Shown in pieces: positions 57,701 to 64,000 of a stretch of 64,000 bases of DNA (its first letter is position 1; the number at the start of each line of letters is the position of its first letter). The DNA is taken from assembly GCF_036669915.1 (NCBI RefSeq), contig NC_089315.1, forward strand, positions 18,892,510-18,956,509. Direction: 5' to 3'. The stretch comes from Pocillopora verrucosa (taxonomy: Eukaryota > Cnidaria > Anthozoa > Scleractinia > Pocilloporidae). Both the position numbers and the translations under genes were made by a program. Under the pieces are notes generated by a model. It was not told the origin of the DNA and did no database searches. It worked only from the letters and a program-made list of their open reading frames with translations.

Positions 57701-59025
57701 TTATAAATGTGAATTTTGAGATCATCTACAAAAATCTGGCCTCAATTATCGTCAGTAACATCGTATTCAACATTTTTGGGTAGCAAATATGTAAAGATAT
57801 ATATAAATCTCTCTCTCCTTCAAAAGGAAGCGATTATTCAGCCTGTAGTAAGAGAAATCAAACGGCCTCATTCAAAAATGGCGAAGGAAAAGCTTCCCAT
57901 CCCTTGTTCTAAATTTACAACTTTTAAAGCTCTTCTTCCTTAGTAAGAGACGCAATTTTTAATTATCAAACTCACCCTCTGACGTTGTTCTTGTCTGTAC
58001 TTTATTGTCAGCTTGCTTTGTTACAAGTATGTAAGCGGAATCTCCCTCTCGAATTTCATGGAAAAGAACCGCACATCCATGTGTCTCACTCTGGTTTATC
58101 AATTTGCCCTTGACATCATCAAGACTTTGGAGTATCTGCATGAGAACGGGTTGAATCATAATGGCATTACACCTGCAAATATCTTGTTAACTGAGAATCC
58201 GGGGGTGAGTATGGCACTTCCCATGTAACAAATACATTTTGTCACACTTCGGAACTGCTATGTTGATGGCGTCCTTTATATCATTCATGTTATTTAGTCC
58301 TTTGTTCGCCTCGGGAATTCCTCCATTCTCTAAGTCGCTCAGTAATTTTCTAGGCCATCCAACTGTCCATTCATTCATTCATTCGTCTATTTGTTTCCTA
58401 ACTCTTTCACTTTGTTTAAACATTACGTTCGTTTATTCGTTTTTTCGTGAATTCTTTGATTCCCTTCTTTAGCCCTTCCTTTTATTCCCTCCTTCCTCCG
58501 TAATTTAGTTCATTCACTCTTTTGTTACCTTTTCTCCTCTCCCTCGATCGTTCTTTTCTTCACTAATTAATTATGAGCTCTCTCATCGAGCCTGTGGCGC
58601 TTTTCGTTTCAGATCCCTCAGTGGCAAGCAAGGCTGATGAACTTTGACCGTGCATGCAAAGGACCAAGTCATGCAAATGACGTGAGGTCTTTTGGTGATC
58701 TGCTCCAAGAAATGTCTCAGCGATGCAATGATGACAACCAACAGGTAGGTTTGCTCTCTGCTATGTGCATCATTTGTAAGTAAAGTGCGAAAAACTTTCC
58801 GCTTGCTTTGAGTTTTTTGTCTACCACAACTGCTTTGCTTTCGAAGTTTTATCAAGTAGCCAAAGGGTGATACTGCTGTTTTCTACGTGCTTTTTCGTTC
58901 CACAGATACAAGAATTGTTAGACTCATTTCCTATTAGCGCAAGGGAAGCAAACGCAACCGCTGTCATGGTTCGTCTACTACTGGAGAAAGCCTGGGGCGA
59001 GTTTTTCATGGAAACAAGACTGTGA
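27845..59025 (+). CDS. Mosaic LGR-type receptor: multi-module ectodomain, LRRs, 7TM, pseudokinase tail (about 50 exons)
   Basis: I joined about 50 exons with GT-AG borders into one frame of about 2,900 aa. The order (approximate residues) is signal peptide 1-19, MAM 29-179, sushi 180-239, two SRCR 240-453, F5/8C 454-587, PA14 588-766, F5/8C-like 767-909, MAM 910-1071, LDLa repeats 1072-1210, MAM 1211-1374 and 1375-1513, D8C 1514-1638, pentraxin/LamG-like 1639-1840, MAM-like 1841-1969, CUB 1970-2078, LRRNT 2087-2124, seven LRRs 2125-2294, relaxin-receptor-type 7TM from 2295, and kinase-like domain 2687-2911. Ectodomain modules are nearly all phase 1-1 and LRR exons phase 2-2, and phases agree at every junction except for one missing base in SRCR2. 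The closest named relatives I know are GRL101-like/LGR receptors. Two adjacent genes, or differential exon use, cannot be excluded without cDNA. Confidence 0.75.
29491..30711 (+). CDS. Receptor exons 3-5: MAM domain 1
   Basis: The exons are 29491-29628, 29909-30141 and 30630-30711. Translation shows [13 protein letters not shown], a [20 protein letters not shown], then [16 protein letters not shown] and [17 protein letters not shown], which is the standard MAM layout (CxFE..LCgW, TGP..DHT, FwYhM.G..~G.L, G.~gdiAiDDi). The three exons total 453 nt, a multiple of three, bounded by phase 1 introns. MAM domains mediate extracellular adhesion or oligomerisation. Confidence 0.9.
31064..31243 (+). 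CDS. Receptor exon 6: sushi (CCP) domain
   Basis: This 60-codon exon has four Cys and the CCP pattern: [40 protein letters not shown] and WSGTLPSC. It follows MAM with matching phase. Sushi modules bind proteins, as in complement regulators. Confidence 0.9.
31336..31604. repeat. MITE (GGATAACGCTATCC family) in receptor intron 6
   Basis: The ends are inverted (GGTGGATAACGCTATCC and GGCTAGCGTTATC) and the interior has several copies of the unit CAGTGGATAAATCGCTATC. This resembles a MITE family that is abundant in cnidarian and other marine invertebrate genomes. Confidence 0.75.
31916..32236 (+). CDS. Receptor exon 7: SRCR domain 1
   Basis: The exon has 107 codons: [56 protein letters not shown] and [12 protein letters not shown]. 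Cys spacing fits a group B-like scavenger receptor domain. The usual role is binding of microbial or host polyanions. Confidence 0.95.
32660..32979 (+). CDS. Receptor exon 8: SRCR domain 2, one base short
   Basis: The exon matches SRCR1 along its length ([56 protein letters not shown]) but is 320 nt against 321. At TCGGGGTTG (about 32954-32957) the expected continuation VVCGPP is found one base out of register, so a G or neighbouring base is missing. Restoring one position returns the domain's last Cys and the correct phase for exon 9. This is either an assembly error or a real frameshift allele. Confidence 0.85.
33089..33301. repeat. TTAACCCT-ended MITE, copy 1 (copy 2 at 52159-52338)
   Basis: The element begins TTAACCCTTAACATCCC and ends AAAAGGTTA. 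The second copy in the LRR introns begins TTAACCCTC and ends AAAGGGTTAA. Internal text matches, including CTCCATACTATTCT against CTCCACACTATTCTCTATAC and the CAAGGAG and TTTAGTT blocks. TTAA at the termini is suggestive of piggyBac-type insertion. Confidence 0.7.
33617..34123 (+). CDS. Receptor exons 9-10: F5/8C (fucolectin-like) domain
   Basis: The exons are 33617-33732 and 33838-34123, 134 codons in total. [40 protein letters not shown] and a late CEVAVFAFG are the landmarks of a discoidin/fucolectin-type galactose-binding fold (N.A.g....S, AvDG, W..vDLg....i). The two exons sum to a multiple of three. Confidence 0.8.
34325..35517 (+). CDS. Receptor exons 11-13: PA14-like domain
   Basis: The exons are 34325-34515, 34853-35019 and 35339-35517 (179 codons). 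The pattern [40 protein letters not shown], then [17 protein letters not shown] and HLSVGW follows the PA14 fold seen in fibrocystin and fungal adhesins (f.G.l.~~~sG.YtF.~~~dd...l...Q.S..i.L..g..Y.iE....). PA14 domains usually bind carbohydrate. Confidence 0.7.
35909..36926 (+). CDS. Receptor exons 14-16: second, divergent F5/8C-like unit
   Basis: The exons are 35909-36094 (less certain, with a weak acceptor), 36252-36427 and 36860-36926. The latter two encode [32 protein letters not shown] and LGYIIVNG, which lines up with the back half of the first F5/8C domain. Phases 1-1, 1-0 and 0-1 fit. The first exon begins GQQSSKSW, resembling the QSS start of F5/8C folds. Divergence leaves the fold assignment tentative. 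Confidence 0.5.
36471..36546. repeat. Minisatellite, about 10-bp unit (ACCAATACTA)
   Basis: There are about seven imperfect copies of ACCAATACTA/ACCAATATTG just after exon 15, in the intron before exon 16. Confidence 0.8.
36560..36795 (-). repeat. Dispersed intronic repeat, copy 1 (copy 2 at 39823-39985)
   Basis: The reverse complement begins ATTGGAGGAGAGACGCAGAG, passes GATGACGACACCATTAA, and ends near ACCACATTTTGACGTCATCTG. Positions 39823-39985 read CTGGAGGACAGACGCGTCGATGACGTCACCATTAAC to ATCACAATTTGACGCCATCTG in the forward direction. The two are opposite-orientation members of one family with divergent centres. Confidence 0.7.
37232..38353 (+). CDS. Receptor exons 17-19: MAM domain 2
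   Basis: The exons are 37232-37357, 37908-38158 and 38245-38353 (162 codons). [20 protein letters not shown] starts the domain, with a hydrophobic [20 protein letters not shown] middle and [14 protein letters not shown] end. It is divergent (no TGP..DHT), but exon structure and phases equal those of MAM1. Confidence 0.7.
38778..40264 (+). CDS. Receptor exons 20-22: LDLa repeats and Cys-rich link
   Basis: Exon 20 (38778-38999) encodes two LDL-receptor class A repeats: [18 protein letters not shown], then DNSDERDC, then [17 protein letters not shown], then PDGSDEANC. The acidic Ca-binding cage residues are present in both. Exon 21 (39566-39679) is a degenerate LDLa ([17 protein letters not shown]). 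Exon 22 (40184-40264) is a 27-codon Cys-containing link. All are phase 1-1. LDLa modules are typical of relaxin-type LGRs, where they help receptor activation. Confidence 0.85.
39735..39803. repeat. TA-rich microsatellite
   Basis: This is a run of (TA)n and TATATATG units between exons 21 and 22. It generates spurious Tyr/Ile-rich frames on both strands. Confidence 0.95.
40561..42592 (+). CDS. Receptor exons 23-25: MAM domain 3
   Basis: The exons are 40561-40698, 41653-41906 and 42493-42592 (164 codons). [41 protein letters not shown] and [18 protein letters not shown] are textbook MAM motifs. Confidence 0.9.
42055..42125 (+). mobile_element. tRNA-derived SINE head or tRNA pseudogene
   Basis: TGGTTAGTACACTGG resembles a Pol III A box, and GGGTTCAATACC, about 35 bases downstream, a B box. 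The 3' CCCGGGTCA-like end supports a tRNA-like fold. There is no clean acceptor stem, so it is not called as a working tRNA. Confidence 0.5.
42126..42300. repeat. Element end with CCGTTAGCCGTAAAA-type subterminal repeats
   Basis: Several motifs such as GTTAGTCGTAAAACGG, GGTTAGCAGTAAAATGGCC and CCGTTAGCCGTAAAAG precede CCTCATTGAGACCCTCC. This echoes the 3.2-kb element at 12226-15441, whose end is CCCCATTCAGACCCTC and whose subterminal motif is TTTAGTGTTA / CTGTTAAATTGGCC. Only one end is visible. Confidence 0.5.
42785..44150 (+). CDS. Receptor exons 26-28: MAM domain 4
   Basis: The exons are 42785-42859, 43468-43718 and 44060-44150. [16 protein letters not shown] opens the domain, [20 protein letters not shown] is its core and [15 protein letters not shown] its end. 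The first exon is short (25 codons) and lacks the TGP..DHT segment, so the domain is slightly reduced. Confidence 0.8.
44573..44947 (+). CDS. Receptor exon 29: uromodulin-type D8C domain
   Basis: This single 125-codon exon has eight Cys in the pattern of uromodulin, GP2 and OIT3. Visible motifs are [62 protein letters not shown] and YCDQRYCG. The aligned uromodulin motif (W.rf.g.~g..m....v....CGt..p.wl.g.HP...dg.V.r..C) makes this a firm call. The frame beyond 44947 is intronic. Confidence 0.9.
45634..47057 (+). CDS. Receptor exons 30-32: pentraxin/LamG-like domain
   Basis: The exons are 45634-45856, 46303-46454 and 46827-47057 (202 codons). [35 protein letters not shown] and [20 protein letters not shown] followed by GDILSW are the usual landmarks of a pentraxin fold. 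The Ca-binding residues were not checked. Confidence 0.8.
45901..46095. repeat. MITE-like repeat with G-rich inverted ends
   Basis: GGGAGGGGTACTTCCTAG near the left and GTCACTTAAAGTATCCCCTCCC near the right form imperfect inverted ends. The interior is non-coding. It lies between exons 30 and 31. Confidence 0.6.
47543..48547 (+). CDS. Receptor exons 33-34: MAM-like unit without its opening exon
   Basis: The exons are 47543-47820 and 48439-48547 (129 codons). [20 protein letters not shown] and [14 protein letters not shown] resemble the middle and end of a MAM domain, and the intron position matches. The usual CxFE..LCgW exon was not found upstream, so the domain looks truncated or highly derived. 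Confidence 0.6.
48761..48920. repeat. About 155-bp intronic repeat, copy 1 (copy 2 at 49963-50121)
   Basis: Both copies run from AAAGGGTT(T)ATGCTGCTAAAGAAAGG through CTTCCTGAAATAGCACAACT to GCCAAGAGTTTATATTCTCT and TGGCTTTGC, with only a few differences. CTGCTAAAG and CTTTAGCAG near the two sides are inverted. The copies flank the CUB exon. Confidence 0.85.
49072..49398 (+). CDS. Receptor exon 35: CUB domain
   Basis: The exon has 109 codons: [20 protein letters not shown], then [44 protein letters not shown] and [16 protein letters not shown]. The acceptor is set at CTCTAG before 49072 because only this border gives phase 1-1; an AG ten bases upstream would put the module out of phase. Confidence 0.9.
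49399..51059. other. Large intron between the CUB exon and the LRRNT exons
   Basis: No coding exon is supported. It holds a partial repeat of the GTTGATAATGTAAATTGACC family at about 49746-49830, the second 155-bp repeat, and at about 50275-50720 text with AAGTGGTCACC / AAGTGGTCAAC / AAGCGTTCG motifs that looks like a further dispersed repeat. Confidence 0.5.
51060..51277 (+). CDS. Receptor exons 36-37: 24-nt microexon and LRRNT cap
   Basis: The microexon 51060-51083 encodes KRTFCIE and the flanking split codons. Exon 37 (51163-51277) reads [20 protein letters not shown] and onward to [11 protein letters not shown]. The Cys pattern (C from the microexon, then CPRGCTC) is the N-terminal cap of an LRR array. 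Exon 37 changes the phase from 1 to 2, the phase used by all the LRR exons that follow. Confidence 0.75.
51369..53648 (+). CDS. Receptor exons 38-44: seven leucine-rich repeats
   Basis: The exons are 51369-51440, 51515-51586, 52061-52132, 52597-52668, 52774-52845, 53158-53229 (72 nt each) and 53571-53648 (78 nt). Each encodes one LRR, such as [40 protein letters not shown] and [20 protein letters not shown]. Every border splits a Leu codon (phase 2-2). One exon per LRR of exactly 72 nt is the gene structure of LGR receptors. A decayed eighth unit lies at 52467-52538. Confidence 0.9.
52467..52538 (+). pseudogene. Decayed LRR exon without a splice donor
   Basis: After an intact acceptor (TTGTTTCCAG) the sequence gives [20 protein letters not shown] in LRR phase. 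Where the GT donor should follow after 72 nt, the bases are TTTAAATT. Reading on meets TGA. As LRR exons are 72 nt and in the same phase, skipping it keeps the frame. Confidence 0.65.
53884..54015. repeat. Palindromic MITE (GATAATGTAAATTGGCC family)
   Basis: TTTTATCAGCTAGGTTGATAATGTAAATTGGCC on the left and the matching reverse complement at 53983-54015 form arms of about 33 bp with few mismatches, around a centre with CTGCTCGAAACGTCAGC. A second partial copy lies at 49746-49830. Confidence 0.8.
54820..56570 (+). CDS. Receptor exons 45-46: LGR/relaxin-receptor-type 7TM and cytoplasmic start
   Basis: Exon 45 (54820-55844) encodes the whole 7TM bundle: GNLLVI in TM1, [16 protein letters not shown] in TM2, a Cys in CQFAG before TM3, [10 protein letters not shown] (DRL for DRY), two Trp in TM4, [10 protein letters not shown] in TM6 and [20 protein letters not shown] in TM7. 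The TM2 block ADFLMG.YL..IA and the hinge (CCYAM...C.S...FSTCDDL) are typical of relaxin-type LGRs. Exon 46 (56419-56570) is a Ser/Glu-rich juxtamembrane stretch. The start codon at 54854 is internal, not the gene start. Confidence 0.9.
56899..59025 (+). CDS. Receptor exons 47-51: C-terminal kinase-like (pseudokinase) domain
   Basis: The exons are 56899-57067, 57387-57447, 58012-58204, 58613-58744 and 58906-59025 (stop TGA), about 224 aa. VLLKCF resembles the beta-3 Lys strand and [12 protein letters not shown] the C-helix with its Glu. [20 protein letters not shown] then LLTENPG is the catalytic-loop region with HNG for HRD but the Asn of the loop kept. [12 protein letters not shown] sits where DFG should be, and [13 protein letters not shown] is the F-helix motif (DvwSfG). 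Loss of both catalytic and Mg-binding Asp predicts no phosphotransfer. The domain is short and probably regulatory. Confidence 0.75.
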
Positions 59026-59547
59026 TCCAGATTTTGATCCTCCTTTGACAATTTACTAAGGACGAGATGATATTCAGTTCTTTCTCATGGGTTTAAGTAT
59101 CTGATAAAGTTTCTTCATCACTTTTCAAACAATTCGAGGCATTAATAGCAAGACGGTACATAACAAATCTTCTTTGGTGTTCATAGTGTTGTTTATTTCG
59201 CAAACACATTACCAAAACATTACCTATATGAACAATTAGTAAGAATTTCACGGATCCATACACAACCATACCACCTCACAGACTATATACAGTAGTTTCG
59301 ATGAGGACACCCTTCTCACTTGTCTTGTCTGCATATCCAATGTTAAATTAGGTCGAAAATGTCGTAAAAAGGACGACAATTTCCGTATTACCTTTTTCTT
59401 TCTTTTGTTTTCAATTGAAACTCACATACATATTCTTTAGGAAAATCAACAAATCTGTCAAATAATTAATTCACGACTTTAATCCTGTAAAGAAATAAAT
59501 ACAACTGTGCATCACTGATCGATCAAAATAACCAATGTATTTTGACA
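59026..59547. other. Convergent 3' region between the receptor and IQCH-like genes
   Basis: No coding frame is supported. AATAAA at about 59494 (plus) and its reverse complement TTTATT at 59192-59197 (minus signal) lie beyond each other's stop codons, so the two transcripts may overlap at their 3' ends. Confidence 0.45.
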
Positions 59548-62500
59548 TTACTTCTTGGCTGACATACTCCGTTTGCCATTTCCATCTTCCATAGGGGATA
59601 ATGTTCTACTACTCGTCTTCGTTTTTGCAGAAGAAGCTCTTTTTTTCTCCTTAGGATCATCTTTAGGTGCCGGGTCCGATGGACTGGGTAACGCTCTTTC
59701 AATATGGTTCTCTTTCTTTGATTCAGAAATAGTTTTACCATCATTCAAAACATCTTCAGAGGGATGGGGTGGGTTGGTCGAAACTTTCTCACTTTCGGCT
59801 GCTATGTTGTTCCCAGAGGATGTCTGAGCAGCCTCATAAGAGGTTAACGCATTCGATACTCCACTAACAACAGAGGCTGCCCGGGTAGTGACTGGTGTTT
59901 CTTCTATAAGGCATGTTGAGCCAACTGGCGACATCGCAGCCGCAGGGGTGGGAGGAGGGGCACTACTTTGACCGGTCTGTACCCTCCCCTCCAGCTGACT
60001 TGATCTCCTATGTTCCTCGACAAGTCGTTGCTTTTCCTTCTCTTCTTCCATTTCCTTTTTATCTTTTTCAATGGCATGCATTTGCTGTTGATGTTCTTGG
60101 AGTATTCGCTGCATTTCCTTGGGCCGTGGGGCGTGCAGTTGCGGAGATTTCGTGGAAGGGATGGAAGGATTTTGTTTGTTCTCTTCAGTTGTACCCAAGA
60201 TGGAGTCAATGTCATCAATGGCTGCCTGAGAAACAAAATGGGAAAAATTTCAATCAATTTGAAAGAAATTACAGAAACATGTTGTTAACAGTAGTTACCA
60301 AACACAGATCCAAAAACTGCGTTTCGGAAAATGCTACTCCTCATAATTACCCGCTCCACACAGCCTACCAGAAAAAAATGGCGGTAGCAGGACAAAATTT
60401 TTCGTTTACACGTTCTTTCGCTCGTTTCTACTGACTGTCCGTCCGAGATCCCAAAAGTTTCCTTTCCAACTGAGGAATATTTAAAGTGCATCAAAGTCTG
60501 GTATTAATTAGGTAGAATGACCTGAAAGTTACTCTCTCCCTGCATATTTGGAGCGGAGATTTCCTGATGAATTACTGACAGGTTACGAGCAAATGTTGAC
60601 AGGGAGCCTTGTAGGTCATCACTCATAACACTAAAAAAAAATGGCGACAAAGTATTAGAATTTAAGATGGAGTTGTGTGGGGTGATCTACAACATGATAA
60701 AACATACGGGCTAAATGTCCGTGACCTGCTGCTCTCCATCAGATCAAGTGAGGACAGGCAAGTAAAACCTGAACGAGAATTTTGTAAAGGATGATGATTG
60801 TGTGCAATGAATTAGAAAAAAAAAAGATATATTGCTGATCGTCGTTCTCCTGCTGATGTCAACCAAAACACGATCATGACCGAGAAAAAAGTCAGCCTTA
60901 CATAGGCCTTGCCTTGGATTTAGGATGGTGGTCATGAAAATATACCCCCGATGGTCTATCGACGAATGTGATAAAACCAAAATGCAATCACGACATACAT
61001 AGCCTTGGGTTTAGGATAACAGACTCGGATTAAATATGCCAAACAACTTGTTTTTTTCAGTTGATATCAGACAGATGGTTCAAAAAGGCAACGGCAAAAC
61101 AACTTACAACATTCCTAAATGTTCTCGTTTTGAGCTGTCCACCAAAGTGAAAATTGTACCAGCTTTTTCCTACAAGGAGAGAAACATCACAAACGGATGA
61201 AATCACGTCAAAAAGCAAAAACAATTCACTTCTGTAAAACCAACATAGTGTGGTCCAGTTACTGTAATTTAGATCAACAGAATATTGCGTGTTAAAGAAA
61301 TTAGTTTTTTTCGAAAGAAGAATTTAGCAAGGTTAAAGCAGGAAAGAACAGCGTAGAAAAAGAGTGTCACAGTAGCCACGGACCGAAGCACGTTGTAACC
61401 ACGTGATGAACGGTTTCCTCACCTTCATATCAAAACCAATACCATGCGCACGGCACATTTGGAAAAAAACGCTGTAATGAATCACACTTAAGTTACTGTG
61501 CAGCAGTCTGGTGCTGAGAATGGCGAAACGGTTAGGATTCGGCGGTGGCTGTAAAACAATAAAAATACAATTCACACAGAAAATGATTAGGCAATGGCAA
61601 AACTCCTAAACCCAAAGAGAGTACTGTGGATAGATCTCATGCCAATTTCCCTCGTGCGCTTTTCACTGACTTCGCATCTGGCCTGATAAATTCATCGTTC
61701 GTCAATTAGATTAGAGAAAGATCTGAAATTTTCTTCTCTTAAAAACTACTAGAGTTCTTTTAATCGAATGTTCAGGAGAACAAAATAATGTTTACCGTAA
61801 CATCATAAGCCTCTAGCTAACCAAATAAAATATCCACGATCAATCAACATTTCAGCCAACAAACACATAACAGCTAGACATGTTATAGTGAAGCTTGCAT
61901 CAACCAGAAACCCGCTAGATGGCAGACACGAGCCTAGGTCCCAAATTTTGAATCCCATCTTTTTAGTAACAAGACGCTGCATTCAATAGACTACTTTCGT
62001 CTGATTACAGATTAGGATTACAATTTTGGCGTTTATTCCGATGATTACTCATGAGTGTTCTCACATCTGACCGAACTTGTGACGCTTTCAATGAGGGCTG
62101 TTCACTCATTCCCTTCTTTTTTATACTGCTCATGCGCAGTTTACCAAGCCTCAACTGTGCTGACACCCTTCATTAGGCGGACACTGAGGATAGACCCGCC
62201 AGTGTTCACGTAATAATAAAGTTTTTATGATAAATCCATCTGAGAATCTCACCTCCTCTTCCTCCACTGTTTTTCGTCTCCTTCTCCTTCCGCTTTCTTC
62301 TCGTTTCTTTTTAACTGGCACCAGAAACGATGACTGAGGAGCTTGAAACTCTCCACCAGACACGTAAAGCATAAGTTTTGTCATAGCCATACTGTCACTG
62401 TACCTCAGCTTCAGGTCGACAGCCCACACAACCTGCTCCAGCTGAACAAGTAAAGCAAGATTGTATGCATGAAGGTTGTGACAGACCCAAAATGATTCTG

Positions 62501-64000
62501 AATCGGGCTCAAAACACATTTATGCCTGTGAACATGAACTCCATTGTGTTATTTTACGATACATGAAGGGTAGCCTTATAACGGAAGTCTATGACTGTGC
62601 ACTCCTTCCGATTTCATAACCACCGACCCTCCGCCTTAAATGAGTCGGTAAATCGAAGAATTGAAGATCCAGATTGTCGGATCATAATTGTTTCTCAGCC
62701 TCTTTGTTTTACTATTGTCCGATCTAACAATAATCGCACTCTACTGCAATACTTACCGATTTTGGATCAATAAACGTTACAAAGTCGATCGAAAAATATC
62801 CCACAATTCCCCGCAGTTTACAGGCATTTGATACAGCATCAGCGGCCGTGCAAAGTACTGGCGGATCCACTGAGGTCTGGGGCACAGAGTATCCCCAACA
62901 TCTGAACGGTGACGTGGCGTGAATCTAAGGAGAATAAGTTGATTTAACAGTGGTGAAGGCTACTCGTGTGAACATAAAAAATTACGCAGCTGGTTGTTTT
63001 GTTTATATTTTGTCTCCTTTATGTTTACCTTGCAATAAAAAGACCTCAGTTTCTGAGTTAATTGAAAACGTTGACGTCACAATTTTAAACTTACCTGGTC
63101 TGCCATGGACAAGATTGTTGTTTCCCCAGTCGGCTCAATTAACACATCGACACTGAGAGTTGTAACACTGTCAGACGGAGGGCAAGCTTCAATAACTCCT
63201 CCTGAAAAATGGAAAAAACCAACATGATTGTACAATAACAACTCGTGAACAGCACATACTCACACCGATTTCCTCTTACTTTAGTGGAAACCTCTTTAGT
63301 GGAAAAAACAACAACAATAACCATAATACCATCAGTATATTACAAAGCGAGAGGCCCGGTGGCTAACGCATCGGACACATAATCGAAAGGGCTGGGTTCG
63401 AGTTCTGGAGGGTTAAAGTATTACGTTTCTTAGGCAGGCCACAATACTCTTACAGTACCCTTCTCCACCAGAAGTTTTTCAGAAAGCCTGAAGAAAAGCT
63501 AAGGGGGGAAGGGGTGGCTCCCTACAGCGGACTAGAATCCCATCTAGGAGGGGTAGCACTACGGGTAGCAGTACTCGTAGTTCCCTCATTCCACAGAAAC
63601 CCGGATAAGGCTCCGACAGGTATTGCGACTCAGTCTCGCATGAAAAATCTCTGCTGATAATGACATGTGATAAACGATATTCATTAATCTCAAAATAGCA
63701 GATACTAAGATGGTACGGAGTCTCGACATAGCAAACACTTATTAAAATGACTCCATTTTGACAGGGAGCTTGGTCATGTTTGGCCAATGGCTGGACGAGA
63801 AGACTCTCAAATTAACATTACAAGCTCAGAAATCTCGAGGCTAAACAGCTTGAGAGCATAAAAAGATTCCCACACCTCTTTTAAGAAAATCCTGAAGAAA
63901 CTTGTCCCAGGTAGGGTAGAGGTCGTGACTCACTGGGGTAGCATGGTGGGCCATGATCTCGGGTATCTCTGCTGAGACTCTAATCAAGGTTGGTTCGTGA
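59548..64000 (-). CDS. IQCH: IQCH-like protein, 3' eight exons (5' end outside window)
   Basis: Exons in transcript order are 64000-63876 (partial), 63201-63095, 62924-62757, 62441-62253, 61548-61423, 61169-61108, 60630-60522 and 60225-59548. They give 520 codons with consistent phases. Recognisable stretches are [101 protein letters not shown] and [20 protein letters not shown], which I match from memory to the ATP-grasp-like C-terminal half of IQ motif-containing protein H. After [11 protein letters not shown] comes a tail of about 200 residues: a coiled coil ([20 protein letters not shown]) and then Ser/Pro/Lys-rich low complexity. No IQ motif lies in the visible part. Vertebrate IQCH is a testis/spermatogenesis protein. 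Confidence 0.72.
63352..63640 (+). mobile_element. tRNA-derived SINE in IQCH-like intron
   Basis: GGTGGCTAACGCATCGG (A box) and GGGTTCGAGTTCTGG (B box) are spaced as in a tRNA. They are followed by a GC-richer, non-tRNA body that continues to about TATTGCGACTCAGTCTCGCA. It lies between the 63876-64000 and 63095-63201 exons. The 3' limit is uncertain. Confidence 0.65.

Noticed and set aside
59913-60434. 173-codon plus-strand frame
   Set aside because: It is antisense to the low-complexity last exon of the IQCH-like gene, which has phase-consistent splicing and a recognisable family.
62151-62519. 122-codon minus-strand frame as a complete small gene
   Set aside because: Only 62253-62441 is exonic; both ends run through splice sites of the IQCH-like gene into introns.

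Overview
The window is animal nuclear DNA, most likely from an anthozoan cnidarian (a stony coral or sea anemone). The evidence is AT-rich sequence, genes split into short exons with GT-AG introns, intronless class A receptors in a tandem cluster, a mosaic LRR/7TM receptor with MAM, SRCR, sushi, PA14, CUB and D8C modules, an IQCH-like gene, and LINE, Penelope, SINE and MITE-type repeats of kinds seen in cnidarian genomes. The species cannot be told from the sequence.

Positions 1-20,600 hold a degenerating cluster of near-identical melatonin-receptor-like class A GPCR genes. Two copies are intact single-exon genes on the plus strand (1050-2156, 368 aa; 19531-20580, 349 aa). A third (7971-9236) is broken by a frameshift, a stop and a deletion. 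A fourth, inverted copy (10088 to about 15750) is split by a 970-bp solo LTR and by a 3.2-kb element with terminal inverted repeats; that element carries a decayed NHL-repeat-like gene. N-terminal 'ghost' duplicates precede the first and third copies, and an orphan C-terminal tail lies at 16876-16976. LINE fragments, a scrambled Penelope-like element with a perfect 69-bp hairpin, and long segmental duplications fill the space between copies.

Positions 20,600-27,840 contain no gene that I can support.

Positions 27,845-59,025 (plus) are best read as one gene of about 50 exons encoding about 2,900 aa. The order is signal peptide, MAM, sushi, two SRCR, F5/8C, PA14, a second F5/8C-like unit, MAM, LDLa repeats, two MAM, uromodulin-type D8C, pentraxin/LamG-like, a MAM-like unit, CUB, LRRNT, seven LRRs, a relaxin-receptor-type (LGR) 7TM, and a cytoplasmic kinase-like domain lacking catalytic residues. 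Splice phases close across the whole model except for one missing base in the second SRCR exon. The ectodomain parts are secreted-protein modules that bind glycans, proteins or lipids, so a surface receptor coupling recognition to G-protein and pseudokinase signalling is the natural inference.

Positions 59,548-64,000 (minus) are the 3' eight exons (520 codons) of an IQCH-like gene, convergent with the receptor and running off the right edge. The introns of both genes carry several MITE-like repeats and two tRNA-derived SINE heads.
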